A DNA stretch of 64,000 bases from the NCBI GenBank assembly GCA_017607445.1, contig JAEVHH010000001.1:6448001-6512000 (forward strand). The letters run 5' to 3'. Positions 1-11,371 of this stretch are shown here, in pieces. The stretch comes from Histoplasma ohiense (taxonomy: Eukaryota > Ascomycota > Eurotiomycetes > Onygenales > Ajellomycetaceae). Numbering within the stretch: the first letter of the stretch is position 1; each line of letters begins with the position of its first letter. Made by a program: the position numbers and the translations under genes. The notes under the pieces were generated by a model. That model was given only the letters and a program-made list of their open reading frames with translations. It had not been told where the DNA came from and did no database searches.

Positions 1-570
1 AGTTGCCGATCTCAGCTCATTGCCCCCTTGGCCTACCAACCGGCCATCATGGCCTTGCCCTGTGTAAGGGACTAACCATAGGCTTACCCCACCCAATGAT
101 AACCCACTAATAGTGTTAGATGACCACTAGTGGGCTCTGAATAGAGTGTCTACCAGGGTGTCCTGCTTGGCTTGCTACTACCCCTCTGATGAGGCAGTCA
201 ATTGGATGGTTTTTAAAATCATTCCCTGTTGTTGGGGTGGCCCTCTAGATGCCGGGGGCCTTGGCAGATGCTAGTATGTATAAGCACTCTATACTCAACC
301 CTCTGTAATCATCGGATCTTGCTTAGATCAGCACTAGTGGCAGGAAGGCTGCTTGGCACTAATGAGTGTGGCTTCCAGCAGCCACCACCCTCACCACTGC
401 CAAGCAGCACCTCTGTCAGCACTGCCTCACTAGGCTTGGCCTCTGATCACAGAGGCCTTCATGGGTAAGAAGTGGCTCAAAATGAAACCTTGCCAGTGGC
501 AGAATTCAAACCTACAGCACATCTAACAGTGCTATCTTGGGTAACAGTCTTACCAACTGCACCACGCGGG
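1..570 (-). mobile_element. S1: tRNA-derived SINE-like element, 3' end outside window
   Basis: This stretch is rich in CC/GG and lacks the transition damage of its surroundings. Read on the minus strand it begins next to 570 with a tRNA-like head containing a Pol III A box and B box, followed by a body of about 490 bp. It interrupts the zinc-knuckle end of gypsy A gag: the sequence resuming at about 571 (tgacaagtcagagcac) matches the knuckle region of copy B near 12340. The far end and target duplication lie outside the window. A 79-codon plus-strand frame at 229-468 looks like chance. It could instead be the 3' part of a longer composite element; the tRNA-like head is the best clue. Confidence 0.6.
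502..564 (-). promoter_or_regulatory. Internal Pol III promoter of S1 (A and B boxes)
   Basis: On the minus strand TGGTGCAGTTGG (553-564) fits the tRNA A box and GGTTTGAATTC (502-512) fits the B box GGTTCRANTCC with one or two changes. The roughly 40-bp spacing and the start 'AGCCCGCG' are tRNA-like. Whether it is still transcribed is unknown. Confidence 0.6.
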
Positions 571-759
571 CTGTGACAAGTCAGAGCACTTTGTGAATCA
601 ATGTTCAAATACAATTGCTCTGAGTAAACCCCTCATATGTGTGAATGCTGTGTTGTCTGTGGACAGACAAGAACAGGGAAAAGATGAGCTCTCACTTTAA
701 AATATAAATGAGAGCTCAAGAAGCAGAAAGCTAGCTGAAGATTCAAGCAGAAAATACAA

Positions 760-2223
760 ATGAATACAATTATAGTCTCTGTCATTGTAAATAGTCTAAT
801 CAATATACAAGCAATGATAGACAGTGGTTTCTTTCATTACACTCTTATAGACACTCAGCTAATTGAGAAGTATAAACTTCAGTGTATTCTCTTTTTCAAG
901 CTGTGTAAACTCAGTGAATTTGATGGCCTCAGAGAATTCATCTTCTACAATATGATAAGATTTAATGTTGATATAGAAGGATATGAGAAAAAGAATGTAT
1001 ATGTATATAAAATACAAAACCTTGAATATGATCTAATACTTGATCTATTATAGCTCACAGAATTTGAAACCTTGTTGAATGCATACAACTGCTGTCTTAT
1101 TTTCTCAGAAGATGACTGTGTTTATGAGAAGAATGTCAATAGAATCACTGATCTCACTCAGATATCAGTGAAAGTGTACAAACTACTAACTCATCAAATA
1201 TATGAGAAGAAGAATGTTCAAGTGTTCACTGCTAGTATAATGAATATCAAAAAAATACTAGAGAAGCTAGAATTCAGAGATCTCAAGAAACTGCACAAGA
1301 AACTATTTGAATTGTATGAAGACTTTATAGATATATTCAATGAGAAAGAAGCTGAAAAGCTTCTCTCTCACTGAGAATCTGATATAGATCATATAATTGA
1401 GTTTATTAAGAAAGATAGTAAGAATCTGCAACTGCTCTGAAGTTCTCTCTACAGTATATCACACAATGAGCTTCTTGTTCTATGAAAAACACTCAATGAA
1501 TTACTGAACAAAGATTTCATTTATATTAGCAACTCATCTGCCACAGTATCTGTACTGTTTGTAAAAAAATCAGAAGAAGACTTATGATTCTGTGTTGACT
1601 ACTGAGAACTCAATAAGATTATATGAAAGAACTGATACTCTCTCTCACTCATCAATGAAATATTTGAATGAATAGAAAAAGCAAAATGATTCATGAAGCT
1701 TGACATCTCTGCAGCCTTCTATAAGATAAGAATTAATGAAGATGATGAATGACTAACTGCTTTTTGCATGTGTTACAGATTATATGAATGGACAGTGACT
1801 CTCTTTGAATTAGTGAATGCTCTGAGTATGTTTCAGAAATACATTAACTGAGCTCTATAAGATCTGCTTAATGAGATTATCTCAGTGTATATGAATGATA
1901 TCTTGATCTTCATCAATGAATTGCTTATTGAGTACTGTAAGTATGTATAACAAGTTCTTGACTGTCTATGAAAAGCTGAACTGTAAGTGGATATTGACAA
2001 ATGCAACTTTGAGATCAAGTCTATGATCTATCTAGAATTCATCATTGAAGCTGAAAAAGATGTATGTATGAATTCTAAGAAGATGAAAGCAATCCTCAAC
2101 TGAGAGACATCAGTCTTGATAAAAAAAATTAGAAGTTTTCTAGAGTTTGTCAACTTCTACTGAAGATTTATCAAGAATTTCTCTGATATTGTACAATCAC
2201 TAACAGATCTGATCTGAAAAGAC
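760..2223 (+). pseudogene. Gypsy A protease and reverse transcriptase, degraded
   Basis: Frames 760-1053 and 1072-1374 encode the retropepsin-like protease, with A-M-I-D-S-G around residue 20 as the D-S/T-G catalytic turn, and a lysine-rich linker to RT. From about 1490 the RT palm can be read through many TGA stops (ISNSSATVSVLFVKK, then KLDISAAFYKIRI). The catalytic YxDD box reads Y-M-N-D at 1888-1899, so the first aspartate is lost, as expected from GG to GA in an ancestral ATGGAT. Stops sit at tryptophan (TGG to TGA) and arginine (CGA to TGA) positions. RT breaks off at 2223 where gypsy B is inserted and resumes at 16618. Confidence 0.85.
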
Positions 2224-3706
2224 TGTGATGGATTAGCATCTGTTAGTAATTAATTTACACAATCAACTCCTCTTCTGCATCTGTTTGTTTTTGACTGTTG
2301 TGATCTTGTGTAATTCTCAATGTTCTTTCACTCTGTGCTCTGCACTTGTGTAGTCTCTAATGATTCTTCTGTGTAGCTTCTAATATTCTCTCACTCTGTG
2401 TTTCACACTCATATAGTCTTCAACAATTCTTCTGTGTAGTCTTCAATGATTCTTCTACTTCATGCTTCACACTTGTGTAGTTTCTAACAATTCTTCTATA
2501 TAGCTCTCAATGATTCTTCTGTCTCAAGAAGCTGAAAAGCTTCTCTCTCACTGAGAATCTGATATAGATCATATAATTGAGTTTATTAAGAAAGATAGTA
2601 AGAATCTGCAACTGCTCTGAAGTTCTCTCTACAGTATATCACACAATGAGCTTCTTGTTCTATGAAAAACACTCAATGAATTACTGAACAAAGATTTCAT
2701 TTATATTAGCAACTCATCTGCCACAGTATCTGTACTGTTTGTAAAAAAATCAGAAGAAGACTTATGATTCTGTATTGACTACTGAGAACTCAATAAGATT
2801 ATATGAAAGAACTGATACTCTCTCTCACTCATTAATGAAATATTTGAATGAATAGAAAAAGCAAAATGATTTATGAAGCTTGACATCTCTGCAGCCTTCT
2901 ATAAGATAAGAATTAATGAAGATGATGAATGACTAACTGCTTTTTGCATGTGTTACAGATTATATGAATGGACAGTGACTCTCTTTGAATTAGTGAATGC
3001 TCTGAGTATGTTTCAGAAATACATTAACTGAGCTCTATAAGATCTGCTTAATGAGATTATCTCAGTGTATATGAATGATATTTTGATCTTCATCAATGAA
3101 TTGCTTATTGAGTACTGTAAGTATGTATAACAAGTTCTTGACTGTCTATGAAAAGCTGAACTGTAAGTGGATATTGACAAATGCAACTTTGAGATCAAGT
3201 CTATGATCTATCTAGAATTCATCATTGAAGCTGAAAAAGATGTATGTATGAATTCTAAGAAGATGAAAGCAATCCTCAACTGAGAGACATCAGTCTTGAT
3301 AAAAAAAATTAGAAGTTTTCTAGAGTTTGTCAACTTCTACTGAAGATTTATCAAGAATTTCTCTGATATTGTACAATCACTAACAGATCTGATCTGAAAA
3401 GACTGTGATGGATTAGCATCTGTTAGTAATTAATTTACACAATCAACTTCTCTTCTGCATCTGCTTGTTTTTGACTGTTGTGATCTTGTGTAATTCTCAA
3501 TGTTCTTTCACTCTGTGCTCTGCATTTGTGTAGTCTCTAATGATTCTTCTGTGTAGCTTCTAATATTCTCTCACTCTGTGTTTCACACTCACATAGTCTT
3601 CAACAATTCTTCTGTGTAGTCTTCAATGATTCTTCTACTCCATGCTTCACACTTGTGTAGTTTCTAACAATTCTTCTATATAGCTCTCAATGATTCTTCT
3701 GTCTCA
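1347..3706 (+). repeat. Tandem direct duplication, two units of 1180 bp
   Basis: Unit 1 is 1347-2526 and unit 2 is 2527-3706; the offset is constant at 1180 bp. Each unit contains gypsy A RT (to the aagac target site) plus the first 303 bp of gypsy B's 5' LTR, so the duplication arose after B inserted. The join at 2526/2527 passes from LTR sequence (ttctgtctca) directly into agaagctgaaaag of the A linker. The units differ at only a few sites, mostly C/T (for example 1595 versus 2775). Confidence 0.93.
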
Positions 3707-3938
3707 CACTCTGCATTTGTATAGTTTCTAACAATTCTTCTGTGTAGCTCTTAACATTCTTTCACTTCACACTTCACTGTGGAGTGACTTCTGATATTCT
3801 TTCACTCTGAAATTTTCTCTATAAGAACTCTTTTTATATGATCTTTTCTTCTGATTTCTTTTCTCTTTCTTTCCTTAATCAATTTGTAATCTGTAATTAG
3901 AATAGTATCAAATTGTTAATCAAAGTATGTCTGTTACA
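3404..3938 (+). repeat. 5' LTR of gypsy B
   Basis: It starts tgtgatggattagc and ends ctgttaca (TG...CA). It has degenerate subrepeats of about 63 bp in its first two thirds, a TATA-like TATAAGA at 3820-3826, a C/T-rich stretch, and the 14-mer aatcaatttgtaat at 3877-3890, which is complementary to the PBS just downstream apart from one site altered by CpG decay. It is 535 bp, the same as the 3' LTR. Confidence 0.93.
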
Positions 3939-3951
3939 TTATGAATTGATT
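3939..3951 (+). promoter_or_regulatory. Primer binding site of gypsy B, probably self-primed
   Basis: Immediately after the LTR lies ttatgaattgatt. Allowing for decay of one CpG (ancestral TTACGAATTGATT), this is the exact complement of AATCAATTCGTAA inside the LTR itself, kept intact at 16556-16568. The same arrangement is seen in copies C, D and E. It resembles the Tf1/sushi self-priming layout, in which the PBS pairs with the 5' end of the element's own RNA, more than a tRNA primer site. That the RNA starts there is inference. Confidence 0.6.
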
Positions 3952-4320
3952 CTTCTGCATTTAAGATCTGAGTGTCTCATTATTAGTTCTTATACTCAAA
4001 TGCATTGTTATCAGTTCTTACATCTGAGTGTGTTGTTTACAGATCTGAGTGCTTAGTCATTACAAGAGATTTCTCATGAGCTCAAGTGCTCTTATCATTA
4101 GTTATATAGACTGTTGTGTCTAAATGTTCAAAACACAATCAACTGTGTTCTACAAGGTCTGAGTGTCTACAAACTGTAACACTGCAAATAGTGTTCATAA
4201 AGAAGCTTGATCAAGCTTAGCACTGCAACACTGTAAATAGTATCTGTGAGAGAACTGAGTGTCTACAAGTATTCCTTTTCTTTTTTTTTATATTATTATT
4301 ATATGTTCTTAGACATTGAA

Positions 4321-5055
4321 ATGAACTATAAACAATTCTACAAACACCCACCACATTCAAATGTGATGGATGATAACTTAGATCTATGAAGCATCCTTCA
4401 GCAGCAGATGCTATAGATGATTGAATTGCAATGACAACTTACTGAGATGAGCACTTCTGTGTTCACTGTTCCTTCTACACCCACATCTTACAAAAAGTCT
4501 TCAAGAGAGAAGCTTTCAATCCTCAACAAATACAAAGAAGATCTAGCACTCTACCTCACATGGAAGTCAAAAGCAAACATCAAATTGAACATTGATGAAC
4601 AAGCAATAGACTCACTATCCAATCAAGTATGATATATCCATAGCAGATTGAATGGCAACACATTAGCAAAATTCCAACTCTGAATGAATCATTGTCAGAA
4701 TCATCAGTGTATATCAGAGCTAGTCTTCCAACAACTCAACTTTCTCTTCCTCAATTCTACACTTCAAGTCAAGGCATTAGACTGATTTAATCAAACTCAT
4801 CAGATGAATGTTGTGTTGATAACTTATCTTTCTGAATTCAATCACAAGCTTCTAGAAGCAGATGAGCAAGACTGAAACAACACTGTCAAGATCAACATAT
4901 TGTTCAAGAACTTGAACTTTCAATTGCATAATCAAAGTATAGAGTGTCTGAAGCTCTCAACATACAGTGAATTCTGTGCTGATCTTTGTCTGTTGAACAA
5001 CAATCTGTCTCAGTTCTGCATGCTTCAAAACCACAGAGGATTTCACTGAACAAAT
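4321..5055 (+). pseudogene. Gypsy B gag, degraded (continues after gypsy F at 12191)
   Basis: Gag starts at ATG 4321 (MNYKQFYKHP), followed by a glutamine-rich coiled-coil-like stretch. The core (KLSILNKYKEDLALYL, then TYLSEFNHKLLEADEQD) resembles fungal Retrotrans_gag capsid domains. TGA stops occur at tryptophan and arginine/glutamine positions. The longest open part is 4447-4632. The frame runs to the gypsy F target site (acata, 5056-5060) and resumes at 12191, where a CCHC knuckle (C-x2-C-NKSEHF-x-NQC) is readable near 12335-12370. The 5' untranslated part 3952-4320 shows no gene. Confidence 0.82.
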
Positions 5056-5060
5056 ACATA

Positions 5061-5331
5061 TGTAATAGGCGCAACAGAGATATCTATATTAGGAAATAGC
5101 TATATGGCAATAGAAGAACACAGAACACGCCAGAATTAATGAGAAGGGACATAGCACACAGCACCATAGACAGTTGTAGTGTATGGTGGTCGCCTATATA
5201 ATGCTCACTGATATCCATAGATATTAGAAGATCAGTGATTAGCTTTGAATAATAGAGATTGCTACCTTCTTAACATTCTATATATGTACTTCACACTACT
5301 CTCATAATTATACTTACAACCATCTCTTACA
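5061..5331 (+). repeat. 5' LTR of gypsy F
   Basis: It starts tgtaataggcgcaac and ends atctcttaca, 271 bp, identical in length to the three other type 2 LTRs. It carries a clear TATA box, tatataa, at 5195-5201. It retains a few CpGs (ggcgcaac, acacgcc, gtcgcc) lost in the 3' LTR. Confidence 0.95.
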
Positions 5332-5354
5332 ATTCTAATTGCTCATAACTCTAT

Positions 5355-6423
5355 TTGAGTGGTTCATTGTTACACACATCTACAATAAAACATGCAATAT
5401 TAGTTAAAACACACAAGATGGTCTCAACACATACAAGATTTCTTGAAAATCAACCTGAATCCTCTACCACCTTCAATGAACACAATGCACATTTGCAACA
5501 GTTGAATGATCAAATTCATGAACAAGAGCAGCAATTAGCTATTCTGCATGCACAACAGCAGCTCAATGAGTTGAAAGTGCAGATTTATAAAGATACTCTC
5601 ATCAAGTCTCAATTAATTCAGAATATCACCACAGAACCACCACAAAATCGATCTGCAAACAATACAGACAATGATAATGAAACACCACTGAGATTAGAGA
5701 TTAAGAACTATTATTGAGAAAAAAATATGTTAGAATTCAAGAATTATAAAGATCACATGTTGACTCTCTTTACACATCACCATCAATATTATCAAAAGAA
5801 AGAACATCAGATAAATGATGCTAAACTCTATCTTGACACCCACATTAAGCAGAAATGATTGAATTTTGTATCATCATATGAGAGACATAGAGAAGCAACA
5901 CTGTTGACTTTTGACAATATGCTATCACATCTAAAGATGCAAATTAACAATCCACAGAATCAGCATCAATTGACAAGTCAAAAGTTTCAAGATACAAAGC
6001 AACAAGAATGACAATCAATATGCAATTTCTCTAAATATCTCAAAGACTGAGAATACTACTTACCCTCATATAGCAAAGAACAAAGAATGGATAACTTGTG
6101 TAGTAAGACATTGAAGATATTATACACAGAACTCAATCATTGAAATCAAGAGTCTCAGAACTATGAAGAGTTGCTTCAAACTCTACAGACTCTCAAGAAA
6201 AATATGTCAGAGCAACAGTATATTATTCACAAAGAAAGATCTGCAATATTCATAGAGAATCAGCATCATTCTGATAAATCTAGCAACCATCAGAACAAGA
6301 GGAAATGAGAGGAACAAACAGATTCAACTGAACAAATCAAAAAAGATAAATATAACTGAATGAAGAAGTGTTCTCACTGTCATAAGAAGGATCATATTGC
6401 AAATGATTGTTGAATGTTACACC
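5355..6423 (+). pseudogene. Gypsy F gag, degraded
   Basis: The open part 5355-5717 holds a glutamine-rich heptad-like helix (HLQQLNDQIHEQEQQLAIL), probably a coiled coil. A plausible start is MVSTHTRF near 5418. The frame continues through scattered TGA codons with a capsid-like region (FKNYKDHMLTLFTHHHQYY) and ends in a CCHC zinc knuckle, CSHCHKKDHIANDC, near 6370-6411. Copy G carries the same protein on the minus strand. The gag/pol boundary is not visible because of the stops. Confidence 0.8.
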
Positions 6424-9400
6424 TCAAAAAATGCAATCAAGTTCAATAAGCAAAAAATCAACAATTTCAATTGTAGAAGCAGCTGCTGCATTGGGAATAT
6501 AAATAACTAGACTGTGAGATAAATGATTATTGATGATGAATATGTGGATGCTGACAGAAGTGGGATGGTCAATGGTATGGATGCTAGTGAATTCTGACAC
6601 AGATGTGAACTTCATGTCTCACATCTGAGCATCAAAATATTTCTTGAAGACAGAAGATAAATCAAAAGTAGTGGAAGCAGTTGATAATCATAAGATTAAA
6701 TCATATGAACAATGAAGAGCAGCAATGAAGATTATCAATGATGAACATGTTCTTCAAGAAGAATTCCACCATTTCAAAGAAGCCAACATTAACAGATATG
6801 ATGTAATTTTGAGCATGTCATGATTGAAAGCTGTAAACTCTGATATCAATTGAATGTGAAGATGCTGAATCTATAGAAAAGCATCAAATATTAACCATAT
6901 ACATCTGAATACTGCTAAAGAATTCACAACACTAATCAATGATGACAATATTATATTTACTGTCTTATCATTACAAGCTGCGAGTGCAGCAACTGAGTCA
7001 AATATCTCAGATAATTATAAAGATTATCTTGATGTATTTCAAGAAGACATATCTGACACAGAACACACATCTCACAATCATGTTATAGATCTCAAATCTG
7101 ACAAGAAACCCTCATATCAACTGATATATAACTTATCACCTCAAGAACTCTCTGTCCTCTGAGAATACATTGAAAAGATGTTAGAAAAGAATTGAATACA
7201 TCTGTTCAAGAGTCCAGCTGATGCATCAGTGCTATTCACATCAAAGAAAGATGGAATTCTGCATCTTTGTGTGAATTATCAAGGATTGAATGAAATAACA
7301 GTCAAGAATTGATACCCACTGCTCTTAATAAGTGAAATACTTGATAGATTAGCAGATGTCAAAATATATACACAGCTGAACCTTAGAGATGTGTATTATA
7401 GAATTCACATACAAGCAGAGGATGAATGAAAAACAGCATTTTGAACACAATATAGACATTTTGAATATCTAGTCTTATCTTTTGAGCTAATCAATGCCTC
7501 TGTGATCTTTCAATCTTATATCAACAAAGCCCTCAGCAATCTTTTAGATGTATATTGCATGGCTTACCTTGATGATATTATAATCTATTCAAACATGCTT
7601 GATGAACATGTCGTCCATGTTAAGAACATGCTGGAATGGTTAAGATGTTGGAGACTATATGTCAAACTTAGTAAGTGTATATTCCATGCAACAGAAATTG
7701 AATTTTTGGGTTTTGTGGTTACCACACAGAGCATTACTGTCAAGAAACACTGTGTCAACACAATTCTAGATTGATCAGAATCACAAACTATAAATGAATT
7801 GCAAATATTTCTAGAATTTGTCAATTTCTATCATCAATTCATATACAAGTTCTCAATAATAACAGCACCTCTGACTGAATTGTTAAAAGATTATGAAATG
7901 AAAAGAGGGAAGAATAACACATCTGTTCAGTTAGACAAAAACTGCAAGCATGCAATTTTGCAGTTAAAAGAATGCTTTATGAAAGCACTGTTGTTGATCC
8001 ACTTTGATCCACAGCAAAAACTCTGTATAGAAACAGACAGATCTGATGTTGCAATCACTGCAGTAATATCACAATTAATGAATGATGATCACTGACACTC
8101 AATCACATTTTGGTCTAGAAAGCTCACAGAAACAGAAAGACATTATCAAACATACAATCTAGAAATATTGCTGATTGTAGAAGCTTTCAGACAATGATGC
8201 TACTACTTACATGATAGCAGGCACTCAATAACTGTTTTATCTGACCATGTCAACCTTCAGCACTTCATGACAACAAAGCAGCTAAATGAATATCAGATTC
8301 ACTGAATGAAAATGCTCTCAGCATTCAATTTTGAAATAGAGCATCATTCTGAGAAAAATAATCCCACAGATGCATCAAGTTGTTGTTCAGATTTTGTAAA
8401 ACACACAGCTTTCTTGACAGAGCTCTCTATTCTGCAAAAGAAGCTGTGTAAGAAGATCTTTAAGTCACTAAAGACAAAAGAAAATACAAAGTTAGATCAA
8501 TATATTAAGATGATGTGAAAAAATCTGCAAGCTAATGAAAATTGTTGAGTGAAGAGATCTGTAATCATCAATAATAACAATCTCTGCAGAATAAAGAACA
8601 CATCTGTGGATGAGAATGAAATCACAGACATTATAAAGTTAAATCTAGAGACTCTGATGTCACAGATTCTAGCTGTCAAGATATTTGAGTCTGAGACAGT
8701 CTATTACAAAGAGATAGCTGAATCTATCATTGAACTCTTACTGCAGATTCAGAATAGAGACACTGACATATCTGAACTTCACAGAAGACTAGAGATGAGT
8801 GATACTAGTATAGATAATCATTCAATCTGAGCAGTAGATAAAAATGATCTGCTCAGAAAAGATGATAAAGTCTACATATCACAAAACAAGGCTGTAAGAC
8901 ATGAAATAATGAAAATGAACCACAATGATCTTCAAGATGATCATTTTGGATGTGACAAAACCATTGAAGCAATCAAATACAAGTACTTGTGGCATGGTAT
9001 GAGCAATGAGATTGCAGAATATGTGAGAACTTGTGATGTTTGTCAACACATTAAGATATCACAGCACAAGCTGTATGAATTGCTACAACCACATTCAGTG
9101 TCAGACAAGAAATGACATATAATTAGCATGGACTTTATTGAAGATCTGTCAGATAATAAAAAGAGAAGTCAAATCTATAATGCTATTGTTGTATTTGTTG
9201 ATTTATTCATCAAATGAGTCATAATTGTGTCCACATCTTCAGAGCTAGATGCAGAAGAACTTATGAACATTATTGTATGAAGAATTATGAAGAACTTTGA
9301 TCTATCTGTGAACATTATTAGTGACTGAGATTCATTAATAAATAGCAAGTTTTGATTGACATTGTGTTATCTGCTTCATATTCAATGAAAATTATCGATG

Positions 9401-10240
9401 ACATTCCACCCGCAAACTGACAGCCAGACAGAATGATTGAATCAGATGATTGAACATTATCTTCACACATATTGCAGCTATCAGCAAGATAATTGAATAG
9501 AATGGATTTCTCTGATGCAATGGGCATATAACAACATCTTTCACACATCAATAAAAATGACATCATCTGAAGCAATGATCGGCTGACCAACTGAACTTTG
9601 CATAGACATGAAACCTCCAAGCATGAGCACATCAAAATCAGTGATGAAACAAGTGAAACAGATGAAACAAGCAGAAAACAAGATCTGAGAATGCCTAGAA
9701 GCTGTCAAAGCAGCTGAGAAAAAGTATTACAATCAGCATCATATATCAAAAAACTTTAAGATAGAGAACTGAGTAATGCTGTGTGTAAAAAATATATCCA
9801 CCTTGCAACTCTCACTCAAACTAGATCATCAATTTTTGAGTCTCTTTCAAATAATTGATATCTGCAGTACACAAGTGTACAAACTGAAACTCACACTGTA
9901 ATATAAAGAAATTCATTCCATATTCCATGTTTCCCTTCTCAAACCTTATCATGTGTGTGACAGACAAATCCCACAAGCAGAACTGATAATTATAGACACA
10001 TAAGAGAAATGAAAAGTTGAAGCTATATTAGACAAGTGTCAATACTGTGGTCAAACACAATATCTTGTCAAATGGAAAGATTGTACAGATGCAGATAATT
10101 CTTGAGAATCTGAGAAAAACTTGATGAACAGTCAGAAGTACTTGAAACAGTTTAATAAAATCTATCAGAAGTCAGTCAGTAAATGAAAACAAAGAAGACA
10201 ACAATGACTGCTGAATATACTTATTCCACTCAGAGATTAA
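6424..10240 (+). pseudogene. Gypsy F pol: protease, RT, RNase H, integrase, chromodomain (degraded)
   Basis: After a weak protease region (6500-6900), RT begins about 7140 (LSPQELSVL, then SPADASVLFTSKKDG). The catalytic box A-Y-L-D-D-I-I-I-Y is intact at about 7562-7591. RNase H covers about 7960-8400 (ETDRSDVAI). Integrase has the zinc-binding H/C set (HFGCDKT, CDVCQ near 8930-9045), then MDFIEDL (~9130), an S-D-x-D box (~9322) and HPQTDSQTE (~9410) as the D,D-35-E acidic set. A chromodomain follows near 10020-10110 (QYLVKWKDC). The frame ends at TAA 10238-10240, overlapping the antisense gene by 20 bp. TGA codons interrupt it at tryptophan sites. Confidence 0.9.
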
Positions 10241-11371
10241 AAAACAGATCTGTCTCAGCTTGATCAGTGTCATTCAAGAAATTATCATCAAGACAAATCT
10301 GCTTATTATTTCAGATTTTCTCAACTGGTGAAGCACAATGTTTCAATGATGATTTGAAAGCTGCAATCAGCAATGTAATCATCAGAATCTCATCAATCAC
10401 TGTTTCAGTCAGAGTCTCAGAAGAACCATCTCATTGAATCTCTCAGATCTTCACAGTAAAGAATTTAACTGCTGCAGTCACAGCATTCTGCAAAATATTA
10501 ACATTCAAAACATCCACATCAGCAACAATTAGATTCTCAGCAGTGTTGATAATCATCTGAGTCAATTCAATGACATCTGCTGACATCTAATAAAAAGTTA
10601 ATATTATATACTGTAAAAACATCTGTTTTGAATAATAACTTACTGGAATATAGATGTGTTTCATCACCAAGCAGTGCTTGCATTTTTTGCATCAATCCTC
10701 AGCAGACTCACAATGATGATGAGGGGACATTGTCAAATGCCAAATACAATAACAGCAATATGCTGCTGTGTTTCTTTCTAACACTTCAACAGAATCATTC
10801 ACTTCCTCATCTTCATCTATATTATCAGTCAACTCAAATAATGTATCAAAATCTTGGCTCAGTGAGAATGACATCAATGTAATAGCAGAATGCAAAAACA
10901 CATTTTCTGAAATACTGCTATAATCAAATGTCATATTCTGCTGTGATAACAGATTATCAGAGTTCATATAGAATTCTAGAACTTCATCTGCATTCTTATA
11001 GATCTGTACATCAAGTACAAACCTCACAACAGCAGTTTGATACATGACAAATCTCTCATTCAGAACTTCATTGAAGAGCAGTATTTTGTGAAATTCATCA
11101 ATCAAAGATTGACCAGTTTCACAAAAGCACTCAGACATCTATAATCTGTTAGTACTCAAAACAATCTCAGTTTAAGAAAACTTACAGCAGCACAACTTCT
11201 ATTTGATATATGACAGATATGACAGTATATTCATTCATTATTCACAAAGCAAGAGTATACTGAAGGGTTCTGCAATCTCTCCAGACAATTCAAGCAAATG
11301 CTCTCAATGACAGACAGCATATCATTCTTCATAAACTTCAAACCAGCAACAGAAACAGCTGGTTCTGACAT
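10221..11371 (-). pseudogene. Antisense accessory gene of gypsy F: 3 exons, 348 codons, cysteine-rich
   Basis: The gene reads opposite to gag-pol. Exons are 11371-11186 (62 codons, ATG), 11138-10644 (165 codons) and 10586-10221 (122 codons with TAA). The introns (47 and 57 nt) have GTAAG/GTAAGTT donors, TACTAAC and TATTAAC branch points and TAG acceptors; every exon is a multiple of three and in frame. Exon 1 encodes C-x2-C-x11-C-x8-C-x2-C-x6-C (residues 26-60), like a small zinc-binding fold. Exon 2 is acidic and ends in a second Cys/His cluster (CCYC, HHHC, then C-x2-C-x2-C). Exon 3 is helical-looking. A few TGA codons, at tryptophan or arginine positions, make this copy a pseudogene. I do not recognise the protein with confidence. 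It ends 20 bp inside pol. Confidence 0.75.

Noticed and set aside
500..572. Functional tRNA gene at the left edge
   Set aside because: It is continuous with a long GC-rich body, the B box deviates from consensus and no closed acceptor stem is visible.
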